NCBI GenBank assembly: GCA_965203605.1 | Contig: OZ241902.1 | Coordinates: 3,472,001-3,536,000 of the forward strand | DNA: 64,000 bases | Direction: 5' to 3' | Source of the DNA: JAPOUP01 sp965203605 | GTDB taxonomy: Bacteria; Pseudomonadota; Alphaproteobacteria; Rhodobacterales; Rhodobacteraceae | Shown: one piece after another, positions 46,856 through 55,995 of the stretch | How the letters are laid out: the number at the start of each line of letters is the position of its first letter | How positions within the stretch are numbered: the first letter of the stretch is position 1 | The notes under the pieces: generated by a model | Told to the model about the DNA's origin: nothing | Database searches by the model: none | The model's input: the letters and a program-made list of their open reading frames with translations, nothing else | Position numbers and translations under genes: made by a program

Positions 46856-48886
46856 TCAGAAGGCCACCATCGTCAGCAGTTCATACTCGGCGCAGACCTC
46901 GCCCTTTTGATTGGTCAGTGTGACGTGCCAGCGAACCTCACCGTATTCATCGTTCCGTTTGGTCATTTGCTTGACGGTCAGGCGAACCCTGATTCTGTCA
47001 CCCGGTACCACCGGGTGCATGAAGCGAAGGGAGTCCAGACCGGTGTTGGCCAGCACCGGACCCGGCGATGGCTCCACAAAGAGGCCGGCTGCGAAACCAA
47101 GAAGCAGGTAGCCATGCGCCACCCGACCGGGAAAGAACGGGTTGGCAGCCGCCGCCTCTTCGTCAAGATGGGCGTAGAACCTGTCTCCCGTGAAATCCGC
47201 GAAATGGGCAATGTCCTCCATAGTGACTTCGCGTTCGGCGGTATGGAGGGTCTCACCAATCCTCAAGTCACCGAAACGGCGCCGAAACGGATGCTCACAG
47301 CTCTCGATTTCCATACTTCCTGGTACCCAAGGACCCCCGACTGCCGTGAGAATGTCGGGTGAACCCTGTATCGCCGTTCGCTGCATGTAGTGCAGAGTTC
47401 CGCGGATGCCGCCCTGCTCCTCTCCACCGCCCGCGCGCCCCGGCCCGCCGTGGATCATGTGGGGAAGAGGCGAGCCATGGCCCGTGGCCTCGGCTGCGGA
47501 GTCGCGGTTGTTGAAGTATAGCCGACCGTGATACGCCGCAGTCTCCAGCGTCAGTTCTCGGGCGATGTCACCGCAACGTGTGAATACCGACGCCACCAAT
47601 GAGCCATTCCCCCGGTTGGCGAGTCTGGCGGCATGGGCTGTGTCACGATAGCCCATGACGGTGGAAACCGGACCGAACGCCTCTGTCGCGTGAACCGCGG
47701 AAGCCGCGTCGGGATCTGGGCAATGAAAGAGCATTGGTGGGAGAAACGCGCCTCTGGACGCGTCAGCGCCATGGACGGAGATCGTTTCGGGGTCTCCGCA
47801 GATCCGCTCGGCTTCGGTTGCGATCACGTTGGCTTTCTCAACGACTTCAGTGCGCTGATCCTTCGAGATAAGTGCACCCATCTGTGTCCGTTCGTCCGTC
47901 GGGTCACCAATGCGGATCCCTGCAAGCCGTTCCGACAGCGATTCAATCACCGATTGAACCCGCGCTTCAGGAACGATCAGACGCCGCATGGCGGTGCACT
48001 TCTGGCCCGCCTTCACGGTTATCTCTCGGGTGGCCTCCTCGATGAACAGATCGAATTCCGGTTCCCCGCAAACGGCGTCCACGCCAAGAATCGAGGCATT
48101 CAGACTGTCCTGCTCCGCAATGAACGGCACGGCGCCTTCAAGAACTGAATGTGTGGCCTTGAGCTTATGTGCGGTGCTGGCGGAGCCAGTGAAGCTGACC
48201 ACGTCTTGTCCGTCTAGACAGTCAAGAAGGTCACCTGTGCTTCCCGATATTAGCTGAACGGCACCGTCGGGAAGCAGTCCACTGTCAAGCGTTTTCCTGA
48301 ATGCAAGCTCCGCAACGTAGGCGCTGCTTGTGGCGGGCTTGATGATGGCTGGCATCCCCGCAAGCAGGGTTGGGGAGAGCTTCTCCAACATCCCCCAAAC
48401 CGGAAAATTGAAGGCGTTGATATGAACGGCGACTCCGCGTTTGGGGACCGCTATGTGCCGTCCGAGGAAAGTGCCGCCGCGACTTAGCTGTTCGACTGGC
48501 CCGTCGAGATGGACATGGGCGTCGGGCATCTCCCGACGTCCCTTTGACGCGAACACGAAAGTCGCACCGATTCCGCCGTCAATGTCGATCAGATGATCCT
48601 GCTGTGTGGCACCGGTTGAGAATGAGAGATCATACAAAGCCTGCTTTTGGTTGCCGAGATACAGTGCCAGCGCCTTTAGCATGCGCGCACGGTCGTGAAA
48701 GGTCATGGAACGGAGGTTTGGGCCTCCGACATCCTTGGCGTAATCCAGCATGGCGCCATATTCGAGCCGGGAGCCTCCCACCCGGGCGACTGTCTCACCA
48801 GTAACGGCACTGGCCACCGGTTGTGCGTCCCGGCCCGGCGCGATCCATTGACCGGCAGCGAAGCTTCCCACTTCGATCACGTCCAT
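46856..48886 (-). CDS. paaZ: Bifunctional oxepin-CoA hydrolase / 3-oxo-5,6-dehydrosuberyl-CoA semialdehyde dehydrogenase
   Basis: About 676 aa, close to the 681 aa of E. coli PaaZ. The N-terminal aldehyde dehydrogenase domain has FNFPVWGMLEKLSPTLLAG, SFTGSASTAHKLK, a Glu in AEQDSLNASIL and the catalytic Cys in TVKAGQKCTAMRR. The C-terminal MaoC-like hot-dog hydratase has DFTGDRFYAHLDEEAAA and RVAHGYLLLGFAAGL. It opens the oxepin-CoA ring and oxidises the aldehyde. GGAG eight bases before 48886 supports this start; an ATG at 48907 is also in frame. Divergent from paaI-paaK. Confidence 0.96.
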   Translation of the reverse strand: MDVIEVGSFAAGQWIAPGRDAQPVASAVTGETVARVGGSRLEYGAMLDYAKDVGGPNLRSMTFHDRARMLKALALYLGNQKQALYDLSFSTGATQQDHLIDIDGGIGATFVFASKGRREMPDAHVHLDGPVEQLSRGGTFLGRHIAVPKRGVAVHINAFNFPVWGMLEKLSPTLLAGMPAIIKPATSSAYVAELAFRKTLDSGLLPDGAVQLISGSTGDLLDCLDGQDVVSFTGSASTAHKLKATHSVLEGAVPFIAEQDSLNASILGVDAVCGEPEFDLFIEEATREITVKAGQKCTAMRRLIVPEARVQSVIESLSERLAGIRIGDPTDERTQMGALISKDQRTEVVEKANVIATEAERICGDPETISVHGADASRGAFLPPMLFHCPDPDAASAVHATEAFGPVSTVMGYRDTAHAARLANRGNGSLVASVFTRCGDIARELTLETAAYHGRLYFNNRDSAAEATGHGSPLPHMIHGGPGRAGGGEEQGGIRGTLHYMQRTAIQGSPDILTAVGGPWVPGSMEIESCEHPFRRRFGDLRIGETLHTAEREVTMEDIAHFADFTGDRFYAHLDEEAAAANPFFPGRVAHGYLLLGFAAGLFVEPSPGPVLANTGLDSLRFMHPVVPGDRIRVRLTVKQMTKRNDEYGEVRWHVTLTNQKGEVCAEYELLTMVAF

Positions 48887-49014
48887 AGCCAAGTCTCCAA
48901 TGCTCATTCCACTAGACCGGTAGGGCTGATTTATGTAACCCGTGAGCAGGCAAGGACGCAATTCCTGTAACAGATTGGCCGACGCGACGACGTGGGTCAC
49001 GGAGGCGATGCAAT
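48887..49014. promoter_or_regulatory. Divergent paaZ/paaI promoter with TGTAAC sites
   Basis: The region holds TTATGTAACC at 48931-48940 and TTCCTGTAACA at 48962-48972, 30 bp apart. The 11-bp TTCCTGTAACA is repeated exactly in front of paaA (54538-54548), which makes it a candidate operator shared by the paa promoters. Whether PaaX or another regulator binds it is an inference. Confidence 0.5.
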
Positions 49015-49458
49015 ATGGGACTTTCAGCGCAGGAATGCGCCGAGCGCAGTGCGGGGGCCATGTGGGCCTGCGACGATGCCACCAGATGGTTTGGTATGTC
49101 ACTTGAGGATATCGGGCCAGGCTCGGCGGTGCTGAAACTGACGGTCATGCAACATCATACGAACGGGCATGGCATATGCCACGGTGGGGTGATCTTCTCA
49201 TTGGCTGACAGTGCCTTCGCCTTTGCCTGCAACAGCTACAACAAGGTGGTGGTCGCTCAGCACAACATGATCAGTTTTCTCGTGCCCGGACGGTTGGGCG
49301 ATGTCCTTACCGCAACGGCGCACGAAGTCAGTGTGAAGGGGCGTAGCGGCATCTACGATGTTCGGGTGACCCGTGAAGACGGTGAAGTCGTCGCGGAAAT
49401 GCGGGGGTGCTCCCGGACGATTAGGGGAACACATTTCGAGGAAGGGAACCTGACATGA
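49015..49458 (+). CDS. paaI: Hydroxyphenylacetyl-CoA thioesterase PaaI
   Basis: The 147-aa hot-dog thioesterase has the family motif HHTNGHGICHGGVIFSLADS, with the conserved NGHG..HGG..F.LAD active site, and AEMRGCSRTIRG at the C-terminus. It relieves the pathway of dead-end CoA esters. Its stop overlaps the paaK start by 4 bp (ATGA), so the two are translationally coupled. Confidence 0.95.
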   Translation: MGLSAQECAERSAGAMWACDDATRWFGMSLEDIGPGSAVLKLTVMQHHTNGHGICHGGVIFSLADSAFAFACNSYNKVVVAQHNMISFLVPGRLGDVLTATAHEVSVKGRSGIYDVRVTREDGEVVAEMRGCSRTIRGTHFEEGNLT

Positions 49459-50759
49459 AAGACCTTGCGCCAGACCGGTCAACCCTGGATCCGATTGAAA
49501 TCGCCAGCAGGGACGAGATCGAGTCGCTCCAGCTCAGGCGGCTCAAGTGGTCGCTAGACCATGCTTACAGCAATGTTCCGATGTACCGCGAGAGATTCGA
49601 GGAACGAGGCGTACATCCCGACGACCTGAATACGCTCACCGATCTGGCTAGGTTTCCCTTCACGGTCAAGGCCGACCTGCGGGCAAACTATCCATTCGGG
49701 CTCTTTGCGGTCCCACGGGAAAGGATCGTTCGGGTCCATGCCTCGTCCGGCACCACTGGCAAGCCAACTGTTGTTGGATACACCCAGGAGGACATCGACA
49801 ACTGGGCGGCGCTGGTGGCACGGTCAATGCGGGCAAGTGGCACACGCCCGGGCGATGTCGTGCATGTCGCCTATGGTTACGGGCTCTTCACCGGTGGCCT
49901 TGGGGCACACTACGGCGCCGAGAGAATGGGATGTACCGTCGTTCCCGTTTCCGGAGGCATGACGCCCCGTCAAGTGATGCTGATCACAGACTTCAGGCCC
50001 ACAACCATCATGGTGACGCCGAGTTACATGCTCAATATCCTTGAACAGTTCCAAGAGCAGGAAATCGATCCCCGGGAGTGTTCGTTGGATGTAGGGATAT
50101 TTGGGGCCGAACCCTGGACAGATGCCATGCGCGAGGAGATGGAGCAGGCATTCGATATGCACGCGGTGGACATCTACGGACTATCGGAGGTGATGGGCCC
50201 CGGAGTCTCGAATGAGTGTGTTGAAACCAAGGACGGTCTGCACATCTGGGAGGACCATTTCTATCCCGAGGTGATTGACCCTGTCACAGGCACGCCAGTG
50301 GCGGATGGCGAACTCGGAGAGCTTGTGTTCACGACGCTTACCAAGCAGGGAATGCCCCTGATCCGATACCGTACGCGGGACCTAACAAGACTGCAGCCCG
50401 GCACGGCACGGTCGATGCGGCGGATGGCCAAGATAACTGGCCGATCGGATGACATGATCATTCTCCGCGGCGTAAATCTGTTTCCAACCCAGATCGAGGA
50501 GCAGGTATTGGCCACCGACGGGCTTGCCCCGCATTTCCAGCTCAGACTCTACAGCAAGGTCCGAATGGACGCGCTGCAGGTGCATGTGGAAACGGTCACG
50601 GGTGATGAAGCCGTCAGGGCCGCAGCTGAGCGTGCCCTTTCGCAACGGATAAAGGGAGTGGTAGGTGTGGCGGTCGAGATCGTGGTCGGCGGCCCGGGCT
50701 CGGTGCCTCGGTCCGAAGGCAAGGCGGTGCGGGTCATTGACAATAGGTCGAAGGTGTAA
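49455..50759 (+). CDS. paaK: Phenylacetate-CoA ligase
   Basis: The 434-aa AMP-forming ligase activates phenylacetate. The P-loop VHASSGTTGKPTVVGYT, VDIYGLSEVMGPGVSNEC, IRYRTRDLTRL and KITGRSDDMIILRGVNLFPTQIEE (split) are the usual adenylate-forming motifs. Length is typical. It is coupled to paaI and convergent with paaE, with a terminator-like hairpin between. Confidence 0.97.
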   Translation: MKDLAPDRSTLDPIEIASRDEIESLQLRRLKWSLDHAYSNVPMYRERFEERGVHPDDLNTLTDLARFPFTVKADLRANYPFGLFAVPRERIVRVHASSGTTGKPTVVGYTQEDIDNWAALVARSMRASGTRPGDVVHVAYGYGLFTGGLGAHYGAERMGCTVVPVSGGMTPRQVMLITDFRPTTIMVTPSYMLNILEQFQEQEIDPRECSLDVGIFGAEPWTDAMREEMEQAFDMHAVDIYGLSEVMGPGVSNECVETKDGLHIWEDHFYPEVIDPVTGTPVADGELGELVFTTLTKQGMPLIRYRTRDLTRLQPGTARSMRRMAKITGRSDDMIILRGVNLFPTQIEEQVLATDGLAPHFQLRLYSKVRMDALQVHVETVTGDEAVRAAAERALSQRIKGVVGVAVEIVVGGPGSVPRSEGKAVRVIDNRSKV

Positions 50760-50838
50760 CACCGGCTCCTGGAGTATGATCGTTGGAGTTCGCGGCAGAC
50801 TGCGGTTTTCAGGGGACTCGCTGCGTAAGGGGAATGAG

Positions 50839-50857
50839 TGCTGACCGTCGGTCGGCA
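50839..50857. terminator. Hairpin between convergent paaK and paaE
   Basis: TGCTGACC (50839-50846) pairs with GGTCGGCA (50850-50857) with one G-T wobble and a 3-nt GTC loop. It ends two bases before the paaE stop and 80 bp after the paaK stop. No T-run is present, so it is only a candidate bidirectional terminator. Confidence 0.4.
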
Positions 50858-50858
50858 T

Positions 50859-51929
50859 TCACTGGTCGTAGTCCACTACGATTCTGTCGCTCAAGGGCAC
50901 ACTCTGGCACGTCAGCACGTATCCAGCGCGCACTTCGTAGTCTTCCAACGCATGATTTGCTGCCATTTCCACCTCACCTGTCAGGAGTTTGGCCCGGCAG
51001 GTGGAACATACACCCGCCCGGCAGGCATAGGGCGCGTCCATGGAGTGTGCGTTGAATGCGTCAAGCAGCCTGGTGCCATCGCGGGGAATCTGAAACGTAC
51101 GGGTCCGGCCGTCCAGTTTGACCGTGGCCTGGCATCCCTGTGAACTCTCCGTTGGATCAGCGACTGCGGCTGCCTTCTGGAGTCGGCCCGGCTGGCCTGA
51201 TCTGAAGATCTCGAACTTGATTCTGTCCTTATCGAGTCCGTGAGCTTCCAGCGATGCGGTAACGGTGTTCATCATGGGTTGGGGACCACATATGAAAGCG
51301 GTGTCCAGACTGTCAGCATTGATCCAGGACCGGAACAGCAGATCGCATTTTTTCGCATCGATGCGACCAGTGAACAGATCTATGTCCTGACTGTCGGACT
51401 CGAGGATATGGATGACATTCAACCGCCCGAGATAGCGGTTCTTAAGATCCTCCAATTCCTCACGGAACATGATCGTTCCGACCGCCCTGTTGGCGTAGAC
51501 GAGCGTGAAGACAGACCTTGGCTCGCGTACGAGCGCGGTGCGCAGGATCGATAGGACCGGCGTTATACCGGATCCGCCCGCGACTCCCAGATAGTGCCTG
51601 TCAGACTCGGGATCTATCGGGACAAAGAAACGTCCGGCCGGAGGCATGGCTTCCAGCCGCTCGCCGGGTTTGAGTTCGACGTTGGCCCAGGTCGAAAACG
51701 CGCCCCCTTCGACGCGCTTTATCCCGATCTGGATCCTGCCGTCATCAATACCGGTGCAGATCGAATAGTTTCGACGAAGCTCGGTGCCGCCAAAGTTCCG
51801 GCGGAAGGTCAGGTACTGGCCTTGCGTGAACGCGAACGCCTCCGGGTCGTCAGGTTCCAGGGTAACCACGACGGCATCGCGAATGGTCTTGCGAACCTCT
51901 GTAACAGTCATGGAAAGGAAACGGGGCAT
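50859..51929 (-). CDS. paaE: 1,2-phenylacetyl-CoA epoxidase, reductase subunit
   Basis: The 356-aa NADPH reductase has an FAD-binding domain (RRNYSICTG), an NAD(P)-binding domain (GVAGGSGITPVLSIL, DTAFICGPQPMM) and a C-terminal plant-type 2Fe-2S ferredoxin domain with CRAGVCSTCRAKLLTGEVEM and a fourth Cys in YVLTCQS. It feeds electrons to PaaA. It starts 3 bp after paaD. An ATG six codons in (51911) is an alternative start. Confidence 0.96.
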   Translation of the reverse strand: MPRFLSMTVTEVRKTIRDAVVVTLEPDDPEAFAFTQGQYLTFRRNFGGTELRRNYSICTGIDDGRIQIGIKRVEGGAFSTWANVELKPGERLEAMPPAGRFFVPIDPESDRHYLGVAGGSGITPVLSILRTALVREPRSVFTLVYANRAVGTIMFREELEDLKNRYLGRLNVIHILESDSQDIDLFTGRIDAKKCDLLFRSWINADSLDTAFICGPQPMMNTVTASLEAHGLDKDRIKFEIFRSGQPGRLQKAAAVADPTESSQGCQATVKLDGRTRTFQIPRDGTRLLDAFNAHSMDAPYACRAGVCSTCRAKLLTGEVEMAANHALEDYEVRAGYVLTCQSVPLSDRIVVDYDQ

Positions 51930-51932
51930 TGG

Positions 51933-52400
51933 TTAGATGCACTTGAAATAGTCGAATGGCTCAAGGCAGTCCCTGCAGCGCCATTGGGCCTTGCAGGGTG
52001 TGGAGCCGAACTGACTCACCAGTTCAAGGTCCACCGCACCGCAATGCGGGCATTTCTCCGGCACCCCCGCGTTCTGCGGCGGTGCGATCCCGTAACGTTG
52101 CAGGTGATCGCGGCCTTTCTCCGACAGCCATGCGGTCGTCCACGGCGGCGAGAGCTGCCGCTTGAGATATACCTTTTTGACGCCGCGGCGGCGCAGGGTC
52201 CGTTCGATTTCGGTCTCGATCACCAAAGTCGCCGGGCAGCCCGAATATGTAGGGGTGACGGTCACCTCGCATGTGCCCTCAATCCAGCGGATATCGCGTA
52301 CGATACCTAGATCAACCACGCTGATGACAGGAATCTCGGGGTCGGCCACATGATCGAGCATGTCCCAGATTTCCGATACGGGGAGTTCGTGAATGCTCAC
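51933..52400 (-). CDS. paaD: 1,2-phenylacetyl-CoA epoxidase maturation protein PaaD
   Basis: About 155 aa from GTG. The MIP18/SufT-like domain has DPEIPVISVVDLGIVRDI and TPTYSGCPATLVIE; a C-terminal zinc-ribbon-like part has CPHCGAVDLE and CKAQWRCRDCLEPFDYFKC. PaaD is needed for assembly or maturation of the epoxidase. The GTG at 52400 follows AGGAG by 7 bases and overlaps the paaC stop (GTGA); an ATG at 52433 is also in frame. Confidence 0.93.
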   Translation of the reverse strand: MSIHELPVSEIWDMLDHVADPEIPVISVVDLGIVRDIRWIEGTCEVTVTPTYSGCPATLVIETEIERTLRRRGVKKVYLKRQLSPPWTTAWLSEKGRDHLQRYGIAPPQNAGVPEKCPHCGAVDLELVSQFGSTPCKAQWRCRDCLEPFDYFKCI

Positions 52401-53155
52401 CACTGTGCTCCTGGATAGGCGCGCTGAAGCCATTGCATTTCGGCAAGGATGTAACCCAGGTGTTCGCTATGGCGGCCTGACTTACCACCCAATTGCGCAA
52501 AGCTGCTGTCAGGAAATGCCAGTCCTCCTTCGGATTCCAGTCGCCTGACGATGGCGAGCCAATCATCGCGCAACTCAGTGGGATCGGGAGCGGCACCGGT
52601 CCGGGCGAGCTCCTCTTCGAACCCCTCCGGTCTGAACATCTCTCCGGTATATGGCCAAAGGAGATTCAACGCGGTCTGCATTCGGGCATGGCTGTCCTCC
52701 GTGCCATCTGCCAGACGCACACAGAGATCGGCGGAACGTTCCAGATGGTAGGCGACTTCCTTTCGGGCCTTGAGCGCAATGCCCGCGATACGACCGTCAA
52801 TGGAGGTCTGTAGCCGTTCAAGCATCAGCGATGACCATGCGTCATAGAGGAATTGCCGCATCATCGTCTGACCGAAGTCGCCGTTGGGGCGTTCGGCAAT
52901 CAGCAGGTTCCGGAACTCGAAAGCGTCGCGCAGGTAGGCGAGAGCATCTGCATTGCGCCCCTTGCCTTCGACCTCTCCCGCGAGTTCAAGCCAGAGCCGT
53001 GTCTGGCCAATGAGATCAAGTGCGGTGTTGGCGAGCGCGATGTCCTCCTCAAGTACCGGTCCATGGCCGCACCATTCGCTAACGCGATGCCCGAGAACCA
53101 GGGTTGTGTCTCCAAGCTGGAGCAGGAACTGGAACAGCGCTTCGTCACGGCCCAT
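52397..53155 (-). CDS. paaC: 1,2-phenylacetyl-CoA epoxidase, structural subunit PaaC
   Basis: The 252-aa ferritin-like subunit forms the stable heterodimer with PaaA. Typical segments are LGDTTLVLGHRVSEWCGHGP, EDIALANTALDLIGQ, MMRQFLYDAWSSLMLERL and GRHSEHLGYILAEMQWLQR. It follows the paaB stop without a gap and overlaps paaD. Confidence 0.95.
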   Translation of the reverse strand: MGRDEALFQFLLQLGDTTLVLGHRVSEWCGHGPVLEEDIALANTALDLIGQTRLWLELAGEVEGKGRNADALAYLRDAFEFRNLLIAERPNGDFGQTMMRQFLYDAWSSLMLERLQTSIDGRIAGIALKARKEVAYHLERSADLCVRLADGTEDSHARMQTALNLLWPYTGEMFRPEGFEEELARTGAAPDPTELRDDWLAIVRRLESEGGLAFPDSSFAQLGGKSGRHSEHLGYILAEMQWLQRAYPGAQW

Positions 53156-53440
53156 CTACATGGCACCTACGTCATCAGGGATGTTGAAGAACGTCGGATG
53201 ACGGTAGACCTTATCGTTCGACGGCTCGAACAGAGGACCCTTGTCGGACGGCGCGCTAGCGGTGATGTCAGAAGATTTCACGACCCAGATCGAGACTCCT
53301 TCATTGCGTCGGGTGTAGACGTCCCGTGCGTGGTGCAGGGCCGTCCTGGCGTCGGCGGCGTGAAGTGACCCTACGTGGCGATGGTTGAGGCCATGCTGTC
53401 CACGGATAAACACTTCCCAGAGGGGGAGTTCCGTTGCCAT
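53156..53440 (-). CDS. paaB: 1,2-phenylacetyl-CoA epoxidase subunit PaaB
   Basis: The 94-aa protein contains LWEVFIRGQHGLNHRHVGSL and ALHHARDVYTRRNEGVSIWVV, the PaaB signature; it bridges PaaAC dimers. Its stop is immediately followed by the paaC start, and it starts 9 bp after paaA. Confidence 0.95.
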   Translation of the reverse strand: MATELPLWEVFIRGQHGLNHRHVGSLHAADARTALHHARDVYTRRNEGVSIWVVKSSDITASAPSDKGPLFEPSNDKVYRHPTFFNIPDDVGAM

Positions 53441-53449
53441 CTCAACATC

Positions 53450-54454
53450 CTATTCCGCGGCCACCCGCATGGTCCGCTTCTCGGCGTTGGCCATCAGCCC
53501 GTCCCGGACCCAGGCGTTGGCTTCCCAGTCCTTCACTCGAGTGCCAAGACGCTCGTGATTGCAGGGCCCGTTGCCGCGAAGGACCTCGTGGAACTCGTTC
53601 CAGTCGGGCTCCGAGAATTCGTAGTGGCCGGTTCCTTCGTTTAAACGCAGATCGTCATCCGGGATCCTGAGGCCAAGATAGTCCGCCTGTGGCACAGTCT
53701 GGTCAACGAATTTCTGGCGCAGTTCATCGTTTGAACTTATCTTGATCTTCCAGGCCATGGATTGCGCGGAATGTACGCTGTCCCTATCGCTTGGTCCGAA
53801 CATCATCAGAGACGGGTACCAGAAGCGGTTCAACGCATCCTGTGCCATGCGCCGTTGCGCCTCCGTGCCGTTCGCCATTCTCATCATGATCGAATAGCCC
53901 TGCCTTTGGTGGAAGCTCTCCTCCTTGCAGATGCGGATCATCGCACGGCTGTAGGGACCGTAGGAACTGCGTTGCAGGGGAACCTGATTCATGATCGCGG
54001 CACCGTCCACGAGCCAACCGATGGCGCCGATGTCTGCCCAGGTAAGGGTGGGATAGTTGAAAATGGAACTGTATTTCATCCGGCCCTGATGCAGCCGTTC
54101 CATGAGTTGGTCGCGGCTGATGCCCAGGGTTTCGGCGGCGCAGTAGAGATAGAGGCCATGACCGGCTTCGTCCTGAACTTTCGCCAACAGTATCGCCTTG
54201 CGTTCGAGGGTCGGTGCCCGGGTGATCCAGTTCGCTTCCGGGAGCTGGCCGACGATTTCGCTGTGAGCATGTTGGCCGATCTGGCGAATGAGGGTCTGGC
54301 GGTACCCATCGGGCATCCAGTCCTTTGGCTCGATCTTTTCGCCAGCGTCGATGCGGTCCTGGAAGCGACGCTCTTCAGGAGTCATCTCTCCTCGGCGCTT
54401 TACCGCGGTTCCGGTTGACTTGACCATCTGGGCATACATTTGGGTATCCGCCAT
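53450..54454 (-). CDS. paaA: 1,2-phenylacetyl-CoA epoxidase, catalytic subunit PaaA
   Basis: The 334-aa di-iron oxygenase epoxidises phenylacetyl-CoA. Carboxylate/His ligands lie in AKVQDEAGHGLYLYCAAE and ICKEESFHQRQGYSIM. Substrate-side segments such as LTWADIGAIGWLVDGAAIMN are conserved. First gene of paaABCDE; 230 bp to the upstream ABC transporter genes on the same strand, with TGTAAC-type sites between. Confidence 0.97.
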   Translation of the reverse strand: MADTQMYAQMVKSTGTAVKRRGEMTPEERRFQDRIDAGEKIEPKDWMPDGYRQTLIRQIGQHAHSEIVGQLPEANWITRAPTLERKAILLAKVQDEAGHGLYLYCAAETLGISRDQLMERLHQGRMKYSSIFNYPTLTWADIGAIGWLVDGAAIMNQVPLQRSSYGPYSRAMIRICKEESFHQRQGYSIMMRMANGTEAQRRMAQDALNRFWYPSLMMFGPSDRDSVHSAQSMAWKIKISSNDELRQKFVDQTVPQADYLGLRIPDDDLRLNEGTGHYEFSEPDWNEFHEVLRGNGPCNHERLGTRVKDWEANAWVRDGLMANAEKRTMRVAAE

Positions 54455-54560
54455 TTCCGGTGCGTTTGCAGGAGATTCGTAACGGATATCCGGAGCGTCG
54501 GCAACCGGAAATGTTACGGATGGAAGACGATTCCGTTTTCCTGTAACATAAAATCCGCGC
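54455..54560 (-). promoter_or_regulatory. paaA promoter region with repeated GTAAC sites
   Basis: Three related sites precede paaA: TTCGTAACGGAT (54477-54488), ATGTTACGGAT (54511-54521) and TTCCTGTAACA (54538-54548); the last two face each other. TTCCTGTAACA is identical to the site in the paaZ/paaI promoter. Spacing of about 30 bp (three helical turns) between sites fits cooperative binding, which is an inference. Confidence 0.5.
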
Positions 54561-54687
54561 CAGCACCCAGTTCCTCACGATCCATGAAGCCAGCTGCGAG
54601 CCTACACCTCACCGCTCCGCAGCGGCCGAAGCATGTGAATTTCCTTTCGACCGGATTCTCGAGGGCCCTTGTGGGCTGTAGGACGTG

Positions 54688-55995
54688 CTAGGACTGACCC
54701 TTCCACGGGACCAATGTTCTCTCGGCCACACGCATCAGAATGTCTATTCCGTAGCCGATGATTCCGATCAGGATGATGCCCATGATCACAATGTCGGTGA
54801 GTTGGAACTTCGATGCCACCATGATCATCATACCTGCACCCTTTTCGGCGGCGACAAGCTCGGCCGCCACGACTGTGCCCCAACAGACGCCCATCGCGAC
54901 CCGGGCGCCCGTGAATATCTCCGGGAGAGAGTTCGGAACGATGACATGACGCATGATCTGCCAACGCGACGCTCCAAGAGAGTACGCCGCATGCACCTTC
55001 GTGATATTCACACCGGAAACACCCGCCCGGGCGGCGATCGTCATGATCCAAAGCGCCGCAAGGAACAGGAGAATCACCTTGCCCAGTTCACCGATGCCGG
55101 CCCAGATGATCACCAGCGGAATTAGCGCAAGCGGCGGTACCGGACGCATGAATTCCACGATCGGGTCGAACCAGCCGCGAAACCAGTCGGAGAGGCCCAT
55201 CGCATAGCCGAGCGGGATGCCGACCAGCGCGCCGAACAGAAAGCCCACAACCACCCGGACCAGCGACCAGCCAAGATGCTGCAGCAGAGTGTGGTTCTGA
55301 TAGCCTTCTTCCGAGATCTCAACGATCCTGCCCCAGACATCCTCCGGGGCCGGCAGCCAGATGGGTTCCATCTGCCAGCCCGGATAGGGCGTTATCAGCA
55401 GCGCACCCTTGTCAGTCATTGTGACAGTCCCGTTGTCTACATGGAACACGGGACGATCCTGCAGCAGGTTGCCCTTGTCGTCGCGAAGATTATGGTTGAA
55501 GTCCGTATCCTGCCTGTTAACCGACACAACCCGAGCACCGTCCTTGCGCTTGATCTCGTCATTTGCATCCCACCGGAGCTGGCCGGAACGGTACTTGATG
55601 ATGTTGAGTGCGTCGTTCTTCGCGAACCCATCGCCGGAATCGATCTCCAGCGGCTCTCTGCCACCCTTGCTTTCCTCGACCTGCCAGAATGCTGTGGCAG
55701 TGTCGCGGTGTCCGTCCGGTCCTTCCACGACGTAGTCAAACTGCCCCTCACCGACGAAAGGCCCCGGCGCATGAATCGGCGTGAGCACGGAACCGGTGAA
55801 GGCGCCCCAGATCAGAAAAATCGCCACGACAGAAATAACCGATGCGGCTCTGTTGGCCCTTACTGCGCTCTCGTCACCGAATGTGACCGTTTTCAGCGAA
55901 ACGAAATCGTGACGCTCCTGCAGTCGGGAAGTGACGAACCTGACCGCAAGGAATGCGGCGACGAAGATCGCGACATAGATCAGGAGAATGGTCAT
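54688..55995 (-). CDS. ABC transporter permease (TauC/SsuC-like) with a large extra periplasmic loop
   Basis: The 435-aa protein has two N-terminal hydrophobic segments (MTILLIYVAIFVAAFLAV; ASVISVVAIFLIWGAF), then a hydrophilic insert of about 150 residues (roughly 75-225, FVGEGQFDYVVEGPDG to LITPYPGWQMEP), then a standard BPD_transp_1 domain with the EAA-like loop HAAYSLGASRWQIMRHVIVP. Ordinary TauC/SsuC permeases are about 270 aa and lack the insert. It overlaps the ATPase gene by 4 bp. Confidence 0.85.
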   Translation of the reverse strand: MTILLIYVAIFVAAFLAVRFVTSRLQERHDFVSLKTVTFGDESAVRANRAASVISVVAIFLIWGAFTGSVLTPIHAPGPFVGEGQFDYVVEGPDGHRDTATAFWQVEESKGGREPLEIDSGDGFAKNDALNIIKYRSGQLRWDANDEIKRKDGARVVSVNRQDTDFNHNLRDDKGNLLQDRPVFHVDNGTVTMTDKGALLITPYPGWQMEPIWLPAPEDVWGRIVEISEEGYQNHTLLQHLGWSLVRVVVGFLFGALVGIPLGYAMGLSDWFRGWFDPIVEFMRPVPPLALIPLVIIWAGIGELGKVILLFLAALWIMTIAARAGVSGVNITKVHAAYSLGASRWQIMRHVIVPNSLPEIFTGARVAMGVCWGTVVAAELVAAEKGAGMMIMVASKFQLTDIVIMGIILIGIIGYGIDILMRVAERTLVPWKGQS

